Below are positions 9,690-18,585 of a DNA stretch of 64,000 nt, piece by piece. The stretch is from positions 124,001 to 188,000 of the forward strand of contig NZ_LMVM01000040.1 of assembly GCF_002287175.1 (NCBI RefSeq), in the 5' to 3' direction. A program made the position numbers and the translations under genes. The notes beneath the pieces are model-generated. The model saw only the letters and a program-made list of their open reading frames with translations. It was not told where the DNA came from and did not search any database. The first letter of the stretch is position 1. Every line of letters begins with the position of its first letter. The stretch is from Methanobacterium bryantii. GTDB lineage: Archaea; Methanobacteriota; Methanobacteria; Methanobacteriales; Methanobacteriaceae.

Positions 9690-9713
9690 TATCAACGGAT
9701 ATACTCTTTTTTT
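9684..9713 (+). terminator. hairpin plus T-run terminator after leuS
   Basis: GAGT-a-ATATC, loop AACG, GATAT-ACTC forms a stem with one bulged base, immediately followed by seven T residues. The hairpin overlaps the leuS stop codon. In archaea the T-run alone can terminate; the stem adds support. Confidence 0.55.
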
Positions 9714-9868
9714 AATTTTAATTGATTTGATAAAAACAGCATTTTTTATCTTATTATGAAATAATCATTAAATTTGGTGCAGCGGGAATTATCTGGCTTA
9801 ATTTTATTAGGGTAATATGTCAAAATTACAATTGGATAAACGCAATACAGATAAAAGCTGTTTAAGAG

Positions 9869-11104
9869 ATGTATAAAATGAATAACAGCAACTTTGATAG
9901 TAATTATAAAATACCATGGAATATCATTATAATTGCAATAGTTTTGAACTTCTGTACTTGGGCATTTTTATTTGTTACTCCACCACTGGGAACTATACTA
10001 TCAGCCGATTTGCATATTTCTCATTTTCAGACAAGTTTACTTTTCAGTGCCCCTATACTTATGCTAGCTATAGTAGCAATTCCTGCAGGTATTATTGCTG
10101 ATAGGATAGGCTTAAAGAGGGCAATTGGAATTGGTGCCATTGTTGCATGTATCGGCGCGGTGCTTAGGGGAACAGCATCAACTTATTCTGGGTCACTCAT
10201 ATTTTCGATCATTTTTGGCTTTGGAATGGGATGTACATTTGCAAACCTGCCAAAACTCGCTCGATCATGCAGTTCCAGCCAGCAGACAAGTTCTGTCATG
10301 GGATTTATCACGGGTTTCGGACTACTTGCAGGTATTGGGACAGCTCTGGCTATTACAGTTCCACTGATTTATCCGCTAACTAACAGTTATCAGGGTGTTT
10401 TTTACGTGTGGAGTGCACCGCTGCTCGTTGCAACAATTTTGTGGTGGGTCGCGGTACGTGAACCACCTTGTCCGAGCGCCGAAATTGAATCTGAACAAAC
10501 TGGATCTGTAGGGCTAAAGGATGTATTAAAAGATAAAACGCTATGGCTTCTGGCTTTTATACTTTTACTCCATAATATATTCTTTTATACATGGTCGGGA
10601 TGGCTTCCAACTTACCTGCTGCAAAAAGGAGTTAGTTTAGGCCTTAGTGGGCTGTTAACATCAGTTATGCTGTGGGTAGGTGTCCCGACTGTAATATTGG
10701 TGCCAGTGCTGTTTTCAAGGGGCAGTATGTCGAAAAGACTGCTTATATGGGTGCCCAGTTTTATATTTGCTTTCCTTGCAATATGGATATTATATGCCTC
10801 CGAACTTGCCATCTGGTTTATAATGGCAATTGCAGGAGTTATAAACATCTTACGTTTTAACACATTACTCAGTTTACCTGTAGAAATCATGCCAAAAAAG
10901 CATGCAGGGGTTGCTGGTGGTGTTGTTGTAGCAATTGGTTATATCGGTGCGGTAATTGGGCCCAGCATGACTGGACAAATTCTGGACATTACTGGAAGTT
11001 TCCAGATTGTTTTTGTTATCTTAGCAGTGTTATCCTTGATAACAATGGGTTTAACTTTCTTAATTCCTTCAAATAATGAAAAAAAAGTACCAAATACGAA
11101 ATAG
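9869..11104 (+). CDS. MFS transporter, nitrate/CynX-like branch
   Basis: The 411-residue protein has 12 predicted membrane helices in the major facilitator arrangement. The loop 2-3 signature appears as GIIADRIGLKRAIGIGAI, and helix 5 carries GFITGFGLLAGIGTAL. The second half repeats the pattern, with a final cytoplasmic tail rich in Asn and Lys. Substrate cannot be read from sequence; the overall look resembles cyanate/nitrate or anion:cation symporters. ATG at 9869 or 9878 are both possible; neither has a strong ribosome-binding site. It stands alone between leuS and a 377-bp non-coding stretch. Confidence 0.8.
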   Translation: MYKMNNSNFDSNYKIPWNIIIIAIVLNFCTWAFLFVTPPLGTILSADLHISHFQTSLLFSAPILMLAIVAIPAGIIADRIGLKRAIGIGAIVACIGAVLRGTASTYSGSLIFSIIFGFGMGCTFANLPKLARSCSSSQQTSSVMGFITGFGLLAGIGTALAITVPLIYPLTNSYQGVFYVWSAPLLVATILWWVAVREPPCPSAEIESEQTGSVGLKDVLKDKTLWLLAFILLLHNIFFYTWSGWLPTYLLQKGVSLGLSGLLTSVMLWVGVPTVILVPVLFSRGSMSKRLLIWVPSFIFAFLAIWILYASELAIWFIMAIAGVINILRFNTLLSLPVEIMPKKHAGVAGGVVVAIGYIGAVIGPSMTGQILDITGSFQIVFVILAVLSLITMGLTFLIPSNNEKKVPNTK

Positions 11105-11481
11105 AGAAATAATTTTTGGGTTTTAAGTGCTGAAAAATTTCGTAGTGGTTTATTATAGTGACTTTCAAATTTAATTCTTATTTTTCGTTACATTGGCATG
11201 ATTTATTCATTTAAATCTGATTTTATCAAATATTATTACTTTTTTTGAGCAAATTAAATTTAATATGTCCTTAATTTACATTTAAACAGATTTAACACTT
11301 TAAATTTGAAAAATGATAAAATATAATAAATATTAAATCCATATTAAATAATGGAATTTTGAAGCTTATGGCAATATGTACAAAATTTTAGTGTTGATTT
11401 AATCAACAGTTTATGTGAATAACACACAATATTCAATCCATGAGCAATCTAATTTAAATTGTATCTTAAGGGAGTAAAAGA
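11105..11481 (+). other. non-coding, AT-rich intergenic region
   Basis: No ORF with plausible codon use is seen on either strand. The sequence is extremely AT-rich, with several TATA-like stretches (for example about 11316-11330) that could drive the ferritin-like gene, whose GGGAG site sits just before its ATG. No repeat or hairpin of note was found. Confidence 0.4.
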
Positions 11482-11775
11482 ATGTTTTCTAAAGTACCTA
11501 TAGATATTAATAAAATAAAAAGAGAAAATCAAAATCTAGACCAAGAACTCCTACGAGTAGCTATAATGGCAGAACTGGATGCTATTAACCTTTATGAGCA
11601 GATGGCAGACATGACTGACAATGAAGATCTTAAGGCTGTTCTTACAGACGTGGCTCAAGAAGAAAAAACCCATGTTGGAGAATTCCAGACAATGCTTTTA
11701 AGAATGGATGAAGAACAGGTCAAAGAGCTCGCAAAAGGTAAAAACGAAGTTGAAGAATTAACTGGGAAAAAATAA
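11482..11775 (+). CDS. encapsulated-ferritin-like protein
   Basis: The 97-residue all-helical product carries a half-ferritin: AELDAINLYEQMADMTDN and DVAQEEKTHVGEFQTMLLRM. The Glu in helix 1 and the ExxH in helix 2 match the diiron ligands of EncFtn-type proteins, in which two subunits together build one ferroxidase site. The length is close to EncFtn, and a charged tail (ELAKGKNEVEELTGKK) follows. No encapsulin shell gene is in the window and no obvious shell-targeting peptide is visible, so it may act free in the cytoplasm in iron or peroxide handling. The ATG follows GGGAG. Confidence 0.75.
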   Translation: MFSKVPIDINKIKRENQNLDQELLRVAIMAELDAINLYEQMADMTDNEDLKAVLTDVAQEEKTHVGEFQTMLLRMDEEQVKELAKGKNEVEELTGKK

Positions 11776-11823
11776 TTAATTAAAGCAGCTTAAACGAATT
11801 TTAAGCATAAATTTACTATTTTT

Positions 11824-12603
11824 TTAACCCTTTTTTATAAAATTTTTAAGTATTCCAATTCCTTCAATTGCGACTTCAACAGTATCTCCAATATTCATGG
11901 GGCCAACACCTGGAGGAGTTCCAGTTGCAATTACATCACCGGGTTTAAGGGTCATTACATTTGATATGAATTCAACGAGCTCATAAACGTTAAATATCAT
12001 GTTTTTAGTGTTTGATTTTTGTTTAAATTCTCCATTGAGTTTAAGTGAAATATTTTGATTCATTGGATCTAAATCGGTTTCAATACAGGGCCCTATGGGA
12101 CAGAATGTGTCAAAGCTTTTTGCCCTTGTCCACTGGCCGTCTTTTCTCTGTAAATCTCTTGCTGTCACATCGTTTAATGCAGTATATCCTCCTATATAAT
12201 CTGCAGCATCTTCTGATTTCACATTTCTTGCTTCTTTAGACAAAACAATGCCAAGTTCACCTTCAAAATCAACTTGACTGCTTGAGGCAGGATAGATTAT
12301 GTCATCTAAATGCCCAACTACTGATGTTGGGGGTTTTATAAATATTATGGGTTCTTCTGGAAGGTCCATATTGAGTTCAGCTGCATGGTCCCTGTAATTC
12401 AAGCCAACGCACACAATTTTGGATGGTGAGACTGGGGGCAATATATTCACTTCTTCAACTTCATAGTTAGTATCTTTTTGGAACTTTCCGATGTTTCTGG
12501 AGTTAATTGCTTCTATGGTTGAGCATGAAAGTTCTGTTATATTATTGCCTTTTAATAACCCTGTTTTTTTATGATCATCCTTTAAAAATCCTATAATTTT
12601 CAT
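11824..12603 (-). CDS. fumarylacetoacetate hydrolase family protein
   Basis: The 259-residue product belongs to the FAH superfamily of Mg2+-dependent C-C bond hydrolases, isomerases and decarboxylases. The N-terminal part carries KIVCVGLNYRDHAAELN, followed by IFIKPPTSVVGH, the metal-ligand region VDFEGELGIVL, DVTARDLQRKDGQWTRAKSF, and the C-terminal GDVIATGTPPGVGPM. The family's catalytic His and the Glu/Asp metal ligands are all in place. Archaeal members are often annotated as acylpyruvase or oxaloacetate decarboxylase-like; the substrate is not determined by sequence. AGGTG precedes the ATG. It is probably monocistronic. Confidence 0.9.
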   Translation of the reverse strand: MKIIGFLKDDHKKTGLLKGNNITELSCSTIEAINSRNIGKFQKDTNYEVEEVNILPPVSPSKIVCVGLNYRDHAAELNMDLPEEPIIFIKPPTSVVGHLDDIIYPASSSQVDFEGELGIVLSKEARNVKSEDAADYIGGYTALNDVTARDLQRKDGQWTRAKSFDTFCPIGPCIETDLDPMNQNISLKLNGEFKQKSNTKNMIFNVYELVEFISNVMTLKPGDVIATGTPPGVGPMNIGDTVEVAIEGIGILKNFIKKG

Positions 12604-12780
12604 AAATTCACCTTAATCACTCTGGAGTTAATGATATCTATTTATGCAAAACAAAACTAATAAATTAGCTTCTCAACTTTTTATATCCAGTAAAGTCTGA
12701 ATTTTTTCAAGACGTATACAATTTGTAGAAAATAACTGATTTTAAAATTACAAATTTTTTTTATTTTAAATCAAAATGGA

Positions 12781-13080
12781 TTAATAATCCCATGTAACCT
12801 TTAGAAGTATAGCAAGTGCTATGAACTCTATAATACTGCTTAAAAATTCGTGATTGCCGGAAATCATATCGCTATCTAAAATTAAAAGAGCAACGGCAAA
12901 GATACTTCTAAGTAGCAGGAATGAGGCAAATAACATAAGGCCGATTGTAAACCCTATTTTTATCTGCCTGTAACTTTTGATATAAAGATAAATTAACCCG
13001 AATAAAAGGCCCATATTTAAAAATTCTACGCATATGGCTCCAATTTCCGCTGCTCTATATCCTAATAATTCTATTGTCAT
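12781..13080 (-). CDS. small three-helix membrane protein, paralog 1
   Basis: The 99-residue protein has three hydrophobic helices separated by short loops, with the conserved loop LYIKSYRQIKIGFTIGLMLF. It is a clear paralog of the products at 17774-18073 and 24607-25107, sharing this loop and the terminal IALAILLKVTWDY. The other two copies are coupled to a winged-helix regulator; this copy instead lies 10 bp downstream of a membrane hydrolase gene. The overall plan resembles DUF7521-type proteins that sit beside ArsR-like regulators in haloarchaea (an impression, not a search). Function unknown; possibly a membrane sensor. Confidence 0.75.
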   Translation of the reverse strand: MTIELLGYRAAEIGAICVEFLNMGLLFGLIYLYIKSYRQIKIGFTIGLMLFASFLLLRSIFAVALLILDSDMISGNHEFLSSIIEFIALAILLKVTWDY

Positions 13081-13090
13081 GTTAGCTCCA

Positions 13091-14038
13091 TTAAGTAGGT
13101 ACTGTAACTGTTATATTGTTTCCAGTCCATGAATTCAGGATATCATAGTAAGTTATTTTCCATTCTCCTGAACTGTATGTTGCATTGATTAAGGCATAAT
13201 ATGAATTCCATTTAAACCTTTCAACAACTGGAAGGTCATTTGCGGTATTAATGGCATTTTGTGCTGAAGTGTAAGATCCATTTTCAATTGAAGGGGTATT
13301 ATATATCATGATGTTTGATTCTTGATTTTGCAGGGTGTTGTACTTTGATACTATGTAACTGCTATTTTGTGAATTGCTTTTTACAACGTCCCATATAAAC
13401 ATGTCCTGGGTTGGATAAGTGGATAAATGGTTGTAACTTGAGTTTAAAGTTAGAGTCTCGGCACTAATTGCATTTGATTTCTCATAAGCCATTACGCATC
13501 CAAATGATACTAAAACAATCATGAAGACTGCCATAGCAGCTCTTTTATATTTTTGATTTACTTTCAGGTAAATTATAAGCAGTGTAATTACTGCAAGAAC
13601 GGTTATTATAATGTCAACTGCAGGGTATATTTCTGCAGCATACCTGGTAATTGAAAGGGGATAAAATAGGGGAATACCTTTTGTTGTTAGAAAATCGAGG
13701 AATAAATGAATAACTGCCCCAAAATATGCAAGTGCAATGGTAGTTTTTGTAAATTCCACTGATATATTTCGCCTTATTATGCTGCTGATAAATCCATTTA
13801 TCTGCTTTCTTGATAGTACATACAAAAAGAGCGTCGAAGTTACGAGCGCAAAGATAAAAGAATGTGTAATGCCCCTGTGTGCAAAAATAAAAAGCTGGGG
13901 AGATAATAGTCCAATCCATGTGACAAAAATAGTGTCAAAATCAAGTGAAATACCACCAAAAGCCCCTGCAAGTTTATTCTTGCTTCCAACAGCTGCTAAA
14001 ATAATATATGGCACTAAGAAATGTGTTATTAAATCCAT
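13091..14038 (-). CDS. membrane-bound metal-dependent hydrolase (YdjM/DUF457-like)
   Basis: The start at 14038 is chosen because GGGAGATAAA precedes it; an ATG at 14089 lacks such a site. The product of about 315 residues opens with MDLITHFLVPYIILAAVGSK, then shows HRGITHSFIFALV and HLFLDFLTTKGIPLFYPLS, the His/Asp motifs of the YdjM-like membrane hydrolases. Four or five helices are followed by a C-terminal, probably extracytoplasmic, domain of about 120 residues rich in Asn, Ser and Thr. Substrate is unknown. It is followed by the small membrane protein and preceded by the palindromic element at 14110-14198. Confidence 0.82.
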   Translation of the reverse strand: MDLITHFLVPYIILAAVGSKNKLAGAFGGISLDFDTIFVTWIGLLSPQLFIFAHRGITHSFIFALVTSTLFLYVLSRKQINGFISSIIRRNISVEFTKTTIALAYFGAVIHLFLDFLTTKGIPLFYPLSITRYAAEIYPAVDIIITVLAVITLLIIYLKVNQKYKRAAMAVFMIVLVSFGCVMAYEKSNAISAETLTLNSSYNHLSTYPTQDMFIWDVVKSNSQNSSYIVSKYNTLQNQESNIMIYNTPSIENGSYTSAQNAINTANDLPVVERFKWNSYYALINATYSSGEWKITYYDILNSWTGNNITVTVPT

Positions 14039-14109
14039 TTTATCTCCCTTATAAATATTTATATTGAATTGTATTTGATTTAAGACCAATTGTTACTAAG
14101 CTTTTAAAT

Positions 14110-14198
14110 CTTTAAAGAGTATCCCGCCATAAAAGAAGAAAGGAGGTTAAATCTTTGATTTGACACATCTTGGAGGTTATCCCACCCACTCTTTAAAG
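14110..14198. repeat. palindromic element C, 3' of ABC cassette 1
   Basis: A perfect 11-bp inverted repeat (CTTTAAAGAGT at 14110-14120, ACTCTTTAAAG at 14188-14198) encloses CCCGCC near the left arm, two GGAGGTT copies and CCCACCC next to the right arm. A small hairpin AAATC-ttt-GATTT lies between the GGAGGTT copies. The element starts 6 bp beyond the stop codon of the ABC ATPase gene. The same motifs recur in the palindrome clusters at 18.6-19.6 kb and 23.9-24.1 kb. It may be a terminator, a structured 3' UTR or a mobile palindrome. Confidence 0.8.
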
Positions 14199-14204
14199 TT
14201 ATGA

Positions 14205-14891
14205 TTAGATATTATTCGTTTTCTCCTCTAAAATTTTACCGTCACGCACTGTAATGATCCTGTCGGCCATATTTGCAACGTATGGCTCGTGTGTTACCAT
14301 AACAAGAGTTACATTTTCCTTTTTGTGAAGATCTTTAAGTAAATCTAAAATAATATCTCCTGTTTTAGAATCTAAAGCCCCTGTTGGTTCATCTGCCAGA
14401 ATAATGGAGGGATTATTAACTAATGCCCTTGCGATGGCTACACGTTGTCTTTCTCCGCCTGAAAGTTTGGTCGGCCTTTGATTGATCCTGTCCTCAAGAT
14501 CTACTGATTTTAAAAGTTCTAAAGCTCTTTTTTCCATGTCTTTACCTGAAATGGAGGTCCCAATCATGGGGATCTGGACATTTTCAAGCACTGTAAGGTT
14601 TGGGATCAGGTTATGGAGCTGGAACACAAAGCCAATTTCATGTGATCTAAATTTACTTAGATCCTTGGTTTTGGTCAGGTCAATACCTGCTACTTCGACA
14701 CTGCCTTCACCAGCAGTGTCAAGTGCCCCGATCATGTTAAGGAGGGTTGATTTCCCAGAACCTGACGGCCCTATAATGGAAACAAATTCTCCTTTTTTAA
14801 TTTCAAGATCTATTCCATTTAATGCTTTTATTTTGCCTTTATCATAGCTTTTTTTGAGGCCTTTAATCTCAATAATGTTTTCATTATTCAT
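14205..14891 (-). CDS. ABC transporter ATP-binding protein (LolD/MacB type)
   Basis: The 228-residue protein powers the adjacent permease. Walker A is IGPSGSGKSTLL, the Q-loop is FVFQLHNLIPNLTVLENV, the ABC signature is KLSGGERQRVAIARAL, and Walker B is SIILADEPTGALDSKT with a switch His in VTHEP. These are standard for the LolD/MacB/FtsE class, which works with FtsX-type permeases in export or mechanotransmission rather than import. Its start overlaps the permease stop by 8 bp, so translation is coupled. It is a close paralog of the ATPase at 19564-20232, diverging mainly in the helical domain and the C-terminus. Confidence 0.95.
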   Translation of the reverse strand: MNNENIIEIKGLKKSYDKGKIKALNGIDLEIKKGEFVSIIGPSGSGKSTLLNMIGALDTAGEGSVEVAGIDLTKTKDLSKFRSHEIGFVFQLHNLIPNLTVLENVQIPMIGTSISGKDMEKRALELLKSVDLEDRINQRPTKLSGGERQRVAIARALVNNPSIILADEPTGALDSKTGDIILDLLKDLHKKENVTLVMVTHEPYVANMADRIITVRDGKILEEKTNNI

Positions 14892-16017
14892 AGCGCAGTG
14901 CCTCCGTTGGTGCTAGTCTGCTTGCCCTGTAAGCTGGATAGATTCCTCCAATGATTCCTACAAGGAAGGCAATTCCAAATGCTCTTAAGAACAGATCAAG
15001 CGAGAATACTGGCTTAATCATGGTTCCAAATGTTGCAGAATATGATAGAAGGACTTCAACGCCTACTACGCCTATAATAGTACCGACTATGGCCGCCATG
15101 ATGGTAAGTACAATTGATTCACCCAGTATCATACCAAGTATTCGTCTACCTCTCCATCCTACAGCTTTTAGAACTCCAATTTCACGTGTTCTCTCGTATA
15201 CTGACATTATCATGGTATTGATAACTCCAACCCCACCTATAACTATTGCAAGGAGTGAAATTGCCCATGTGGCTGTGTTAATGGCTCCCAGTGCGTCATT
15301 TATTCTGCCTGCCTGATCTGCTGCGGTTACTGTTGATAATTCGTTAGGATAAGTATCTTCAATGTGCTGGCTTACTTCTGTGACATTGGCATTTTCAGTT
15401 ACTTTAACTGCAATGGTACTGATTTTACCGTCGTTACTGGTTAAATTCTGGAGCGTATTTAAAGGCATAAATGCTCCTGCATCCTGTATGAAACTACCTG
15501 TTTCGTATATTCCTGTAATTTTAAAGTTTTTATTAAATAGGGTGATATTATCTCCAACTGACTTGTTAAGATCTTCAGCAGCTGTTTTACCTAGTATGAT
15601 CTCGTTTGTACTTCCATTTGAGTATATCGTTCCATTTACACTGTCTACTCCCATGAGATTTAACTTACTGTCGTCTATACCGCTTATGGAAAGACCATTA
15701 CCTGAGCTGCCTTCTATATTGGCTGTAGCCCTTAAAATGCCCGCAGTTTCTTTAACACCGCTTATATTTTGGATATCTGTTGCACGGCTTTCATTGATAC
15801 TGCCTGATGTTGATCCAAATTCGTTAGAACCAGTATGTGTTACTGTAATTTCAGCAGCCCCTGCTTTAAGGGTGCTTTGTGTGGATGCCTGAAGACCACT
15901 GGTAACAAGGCCCAGTGCCACAATAGTTGCAATCCCAATTGCAATACCCACAATTGCAAGGGAGGTTCTTGTTTTATTTCTGAATGGATTTTTTATAATT
16001 AATCCTAAATAATTCAT
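14884..16017 (-). CDS. FtsX/MacB-type ABC permease
   Basis: The 377-residue permease has one N-terminal helix, a large extracytoplasmic MacB-PCD domain (about residues 45-240) and three C-terminal helices forming the FtsX domain, with the coupling segment YERTREIGVLKAVGWRGRRI and the terminal GGIYPAYRASRLAPTEALRYE-like signature. It acts with the overlapping ATPase gene. No membrane-fusion protein or outer-membrane partner is present, as expected for an archaeon, so a role in releasing lipids, peptides or antibiotics from the membrane is possible but unproven. GGAGT precedes the ATG. Paralog of the permease at 20225-21451. Confidence 0.93.
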   Translation of the reverse strand: MNYLGLIIKNPFRNKTRTSLAIVGIAIGIATIVALGLVTSGLQASTQSTLKAGAAEITVTHTGSNEFGSTSGSINESRATDIQNISGVKETAGILRATANIEGSSGNGLSISGIDDSKLNLMGVDSVNGTIYSNGSTNEIILGKTAAEDLNKSVGDNITLFNKNFKITGIYETGSFIQDAGAFMPLNTLQNLTSNDGKISTIAVKVTENANVTEVSQHIEDTYPNELSTVTAADQAGRINDALGAINTATWAISLLAIVIGGVGVINTMIMSVYERTREIGVLKAVGWRGRRILGMILGESIVLTIMAAIVGTIIGVVGVEVLLSYSATFGTMIKPVFSLDLFLRAFGIAFLVGIIGGIYPAYRASRLAPTEALRYE

Positions 16018-16710
16018 GATTCAATACTCCTGTCTGAAATTTTATAATACTTAACTGACAGCCATTTTTTTAATAACCAGTATTTAAATAAGTTTTTCAA
16101 AATTAGGTGTAAATTATATGCAAATCTTTTACAAATCTTTTTATAAATTAACATAAAAAGCGCTGATTTTAAGTAATATGTATTTTATGGCATGTGTGGT
16201 GGTTTTTAGACTTAAAATATATGTAAAAGAGGCTTTTATCTGCATGTCTATTTTTAAATTGAGTTTAGTCTGTGTTCACTAGTTTAAATTTAGGACTCAT
16301 AATGTAAATGTCTGTGATTGGGATACAATTTAGTTTAAACACGCCTTAATTATGGAAAATATCAATATTATGCCTTTTTTTGGAAAAAATAGTCCATTAT
16401 AATGCTTTATTTAATTGAGGGGAGTAATGTAATGTAAATACATATTCAAATGTTCCATTTTATGTAAATACCATTTGCTATGGCTTTATTTTCTTAAATA
16501 AGTAACGGAATGTTTACATTGATTTATGTTCATGATAAATATCTCTAATACATTTTTAAAACAATAAAAAGGTTATAATACATATTTTATGGTCATTTTA
16601 AACCAAAATATTTATATATGCTTCTTTTTAGAACATAATAATGTCTGAAAATTGATTTAAAGGCGTAAATCTAACTATATATTAAATTTGCGGGAAAATT
16701 TATTATCTTT
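16018..16710 (+). other. long AT-rich intergenic region, divergent promoters
   Basis: No coding ORF is recognised in about 690 bp. The left part must carry the promoter of the ABC cassette reading left; the right part carries the promoter of the secreted protein reading right. The short motif ATGTAAAT recurs three or more times (about 16300, 16433 and 16461), with the inverse form TGTTTACAT near 16510, possibly operator sites. No hairpin array of the kind seen at 18.6-19.6 kb is present. Confidence 0.4.
16607..16620 (+). promoter_or_regulatory. TATA box for the secreted Trp/Lys/Tyr-repeat protein
   Basis: AATATTTATATATG is a strong archaeal TATA element. A start near 16640 would give a leader of about 100 nt that includes the GGAGG site at 16732-16736. 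Confidence 0.5.
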
Positions 16711-17655
16711 ATGGTAAATTTTCAGATATTTGGAGGCGGTACAATTAAGCGAATTTCGCGTTTTGCATTTGCTGGCCTGTTAGCGTTAGCACTATGTGTT
16801 TTGCCCATTTCAAATGGGTTAAGTTATTTAGGCGAATCACAGGCGAATATTATTGGCGATTCAAATAATGTAAATGGAGTTTCAGTTGCAGAAACTCAAA
16901 AATCGATGGGAGTACAGGTAAATGCGGCTAGTACCGTATATAAAAAGGTATATACAAAAGTAAAGTATAAATCCTGGTATAAGTCATGGTATAAATCTTG
17001 GTACAAGTACCACGGTAAGTGGAAATACAAGTGGAAGTATACCTGGAAATACAAGTGGAAATACAAATGGGTAGTAACATACAAAAAAGTTACAACATCC
17101 AGTTCGACTACTACTACCTCGAGTAGCGTTAGTTCAGCTAGTACATCCAGTAAATCTAACACGACCAATAGCTCAAGTTCTAATTCTAGTACATCTAGTT
17201 CCTTAACAAAATATCTAAAAGCCACAACGAACTGCCAGTCAACCAGTACTACTATAAAATCAAAGGCTAAATCAATTACAAATGGTAAAACATCTAGTTA
17301 TACCAAGGCAGTAGCAGTATATAACTATGTAAGGGATAAAATAGGTTATTCTTTCTATTATAATACTAAGTATGGAGCGATAGGTACTCTTTCTAAAAAA
17401 ACGGGAAATTGTTGTGACACTGCTCATTTACTAGTTGCTCTTTCAAGAGCTTCGGGATTGCCTGCTCGATATGTACATGGTTACTGTAAATTTTCAAGCG
17501 GTAGCTGGTATGGTCATGTCTGGGCGGAAGTATATGTAAATGGTAAATGGTATAAAGCAGATGCAACCAGTTCTAAAAACTCATTTGGAGTTGTAAATAA
17601 CTGGAAAACATCGACTGCAACAATATATGGTAAATATGCATCGTTATCGTTTTAG
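16711..17655 (+). CDS. secreted transglutaminase-like (pseudomurein peptidase-like) protein with WKY repeat
   Basis: The 314-codon frame has a signal peptide (KRISRFAFAGLLALALCVLP), a Lys/Tyr/Trp repeat at residues 77-127 with Trp every four positions, a Ser/Thr/Asn linker (128-165), and a transglutaminase-core domain. The likely catalytic triad is Cys235 in GNCCDTA, His269 in YGHVWAEVYV and Asp284 in KADATSS. The same arrangement occurs in the pseudomurein endoisopeptidases of methanogen viruses, so cell-wall remodelling is a reasonable inference. The ATG at 16711 has no ribosome-binding site; GGAGG at 16732-16736 points instead to ATT at 16744, directly before the signal peptide. Monocistronic. 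Confidence 0.85.
   Translation: MVNFQIFGGGTIKRISRFAFAGLLALALCVLPISNGLSYLGESQANIIGDSNNVNGVSVAETQKSMGVQVNAASTVYKKVYTKVKYKSWYKSWYKSWYKYHGKWKYKWKYTWKYKWKYKWVVTYKKVTTSSSTTTTSSSVSSASTSSKSNTTNSSSSNSSTSSSLTKYLKATTNCQSTSTTIKSKAKSITNGKTSSYTKAVAVYNYVRDKIGYSFYYNTKYGAIGTLSKKTGNCCDTAHLLVALSRASGLPARYVHGYCKFSSGSWYGHVWAEVYVNGKWYKADATSSKNSFGVVNNWKTSTATIYGKYASLSF
16732..16746 (+). promoter_or_regulatory. GGAGG site that points to an ATT start
   Basis: GGAGG (16732-16736) is followed after seven bases by ATT (16744-16746), in frame with the secreted protein and immediately before the Lys-Arg of its signal peptide. No ATG, GTG or TTG lies at a usable distance. The same GGAGG-N7-ATT arrangement appears before the CopB-type gene. 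Confidence 0.55.
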
Positions 17656-17773
17656 GTAGCTATTTACTATTCTATTTTTTTTGAATTTTTAACTTTGAAA
17701 TAACTATCTGATAAAATGGACTATTTTAGAAATGTATGGCAAAAATAGTTACATTAAAACGTTATAACTGGCT

Positions 17774-18073
17774 TTAATAGTCCCAAGTAATCTTCAGTAG
17801 TATGGCGAGCGCTATAAATTCGATAAAACCACCGATCAGTACCTGTTTACCTGTTAACATGTCACTATCTATAATTAAAAGTGCAATGGTTAAAATACTT
17901 CTAATTAAAAGAACTGATGCAAATAGTATAAGCCCTACGGTAAACCCGATCTTTATCTGCCTGTAGCTTTTAATATAAAGATAAAGTAATCCTGATAATA
18001 GGCCAATATTTGCGATCTCTATGCAAATAGCTGCTGTTTTAATTAATGCTAATCCAAATAGTTCCAATACCAT
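17774..18073 (-). CDS. small three-helix membrane protein, paralog 2
   Basis: The 99-residue product has three hydrophobic helices and the loop LYIKSYRQIKIGFTVGLILF, ending IALAILLKITWDY. It is nearly colinear with the product at 12781-13080 and related to 24607-25107. It lies 15 bp downstream of a winged-helix regulator on the same strand, so the two form a regulator-plus-membrane-protein pair, repeated at 24607-25430. This suggests that the membrane protein senses something and modulates the regulator, but there is no direct evidence. Confidence 0.78.
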   Translation of the reverse strand: MVLELFGLALIKTAAICIEIANIGLLSGLLYLYIKSYRQIKIGFTVGLILFASVLLIRSILTIALLIIDSDMLTGKQVLIGGFIEFIALAILLKITWDY

Positions 18074-18088
18074 TTTAATCCCTATAAA

Positions 18089-18382
18089 TCAATTATTCTT
18101 TTTCCCATCTTGTACTTGTTTCCAGATGGTTTCAAAATCCATGTAATTTTTTTCCATATTCTCTGAAAGGAAGTACATCTTACCGTATTTTTCTCCAGCA
18201 GATTTAACGACTTCACTGTCTTCTAAAATTTTTATATGATGCCTAATTGTTCTGTAATTGACATTTAGCTCTTCGGCAAGCTGATGTGCATTGTAAGGTC
18301 GTTCCTTTAATTTTTTAATAATTTTAGCACGGTTTATTCCTCCCCTCGTACCAAGGATTAACCACCAAAGCACTTTTTTCAT
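18089..18382 (-). CDS. winged-helix (ArsR-like) regulator
   Basis: The 97-residue protein is a single winged HTH. It opens MKKVLWWLILGTRGGINRAK, followed by the recognition segment AHQLAEELNVNYRTIRHHI and the wing around KYGKMYFLSENM. No metal-binding cysteines are present. AGGGAT precedes its ATG. It is a paralog of the product at 25149-25430 and, like it, is immediately followed by a three-helix membrane protein. Because it lies downstream of the palindrome cluster and ABC cassette 2 on the same strand, those structures sit in its upstream region and could influence its expression. Confidence 0.85.
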   Translation of the reverse strand: MKKVLWWLILGTRGGINRAKIIKKLKERPYNAHQLAEELNVNYRTIRHHIKILEDSEVVKSAGEKYGKMYFLSENMEKNYMDFETIWKQVQDGKKNN

Positions 18383-18585
18383 AATTTATCCCTTTTTGCA
18401 TTATTTGAAATGATTTTTTAAGATATTCTGGTTTAATTCCTTTAAATTATTTTACTTTTAATCAATAAATAATAACTGGATTGTGCAGTATGATTAACAG
18501 GTTAAATTTTAAAAAGGGATTATGTCAGTTAATTAAAAAAAAAGAAATTTGAAGATTATATTTTAAAAAATTAAAGTATATAAGG

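Noticed and set aside
15362..15892. 176-codon plus-strand ORF
   Set aside because: Antisense shadow of the ABC permease extracytoplasmic domain.
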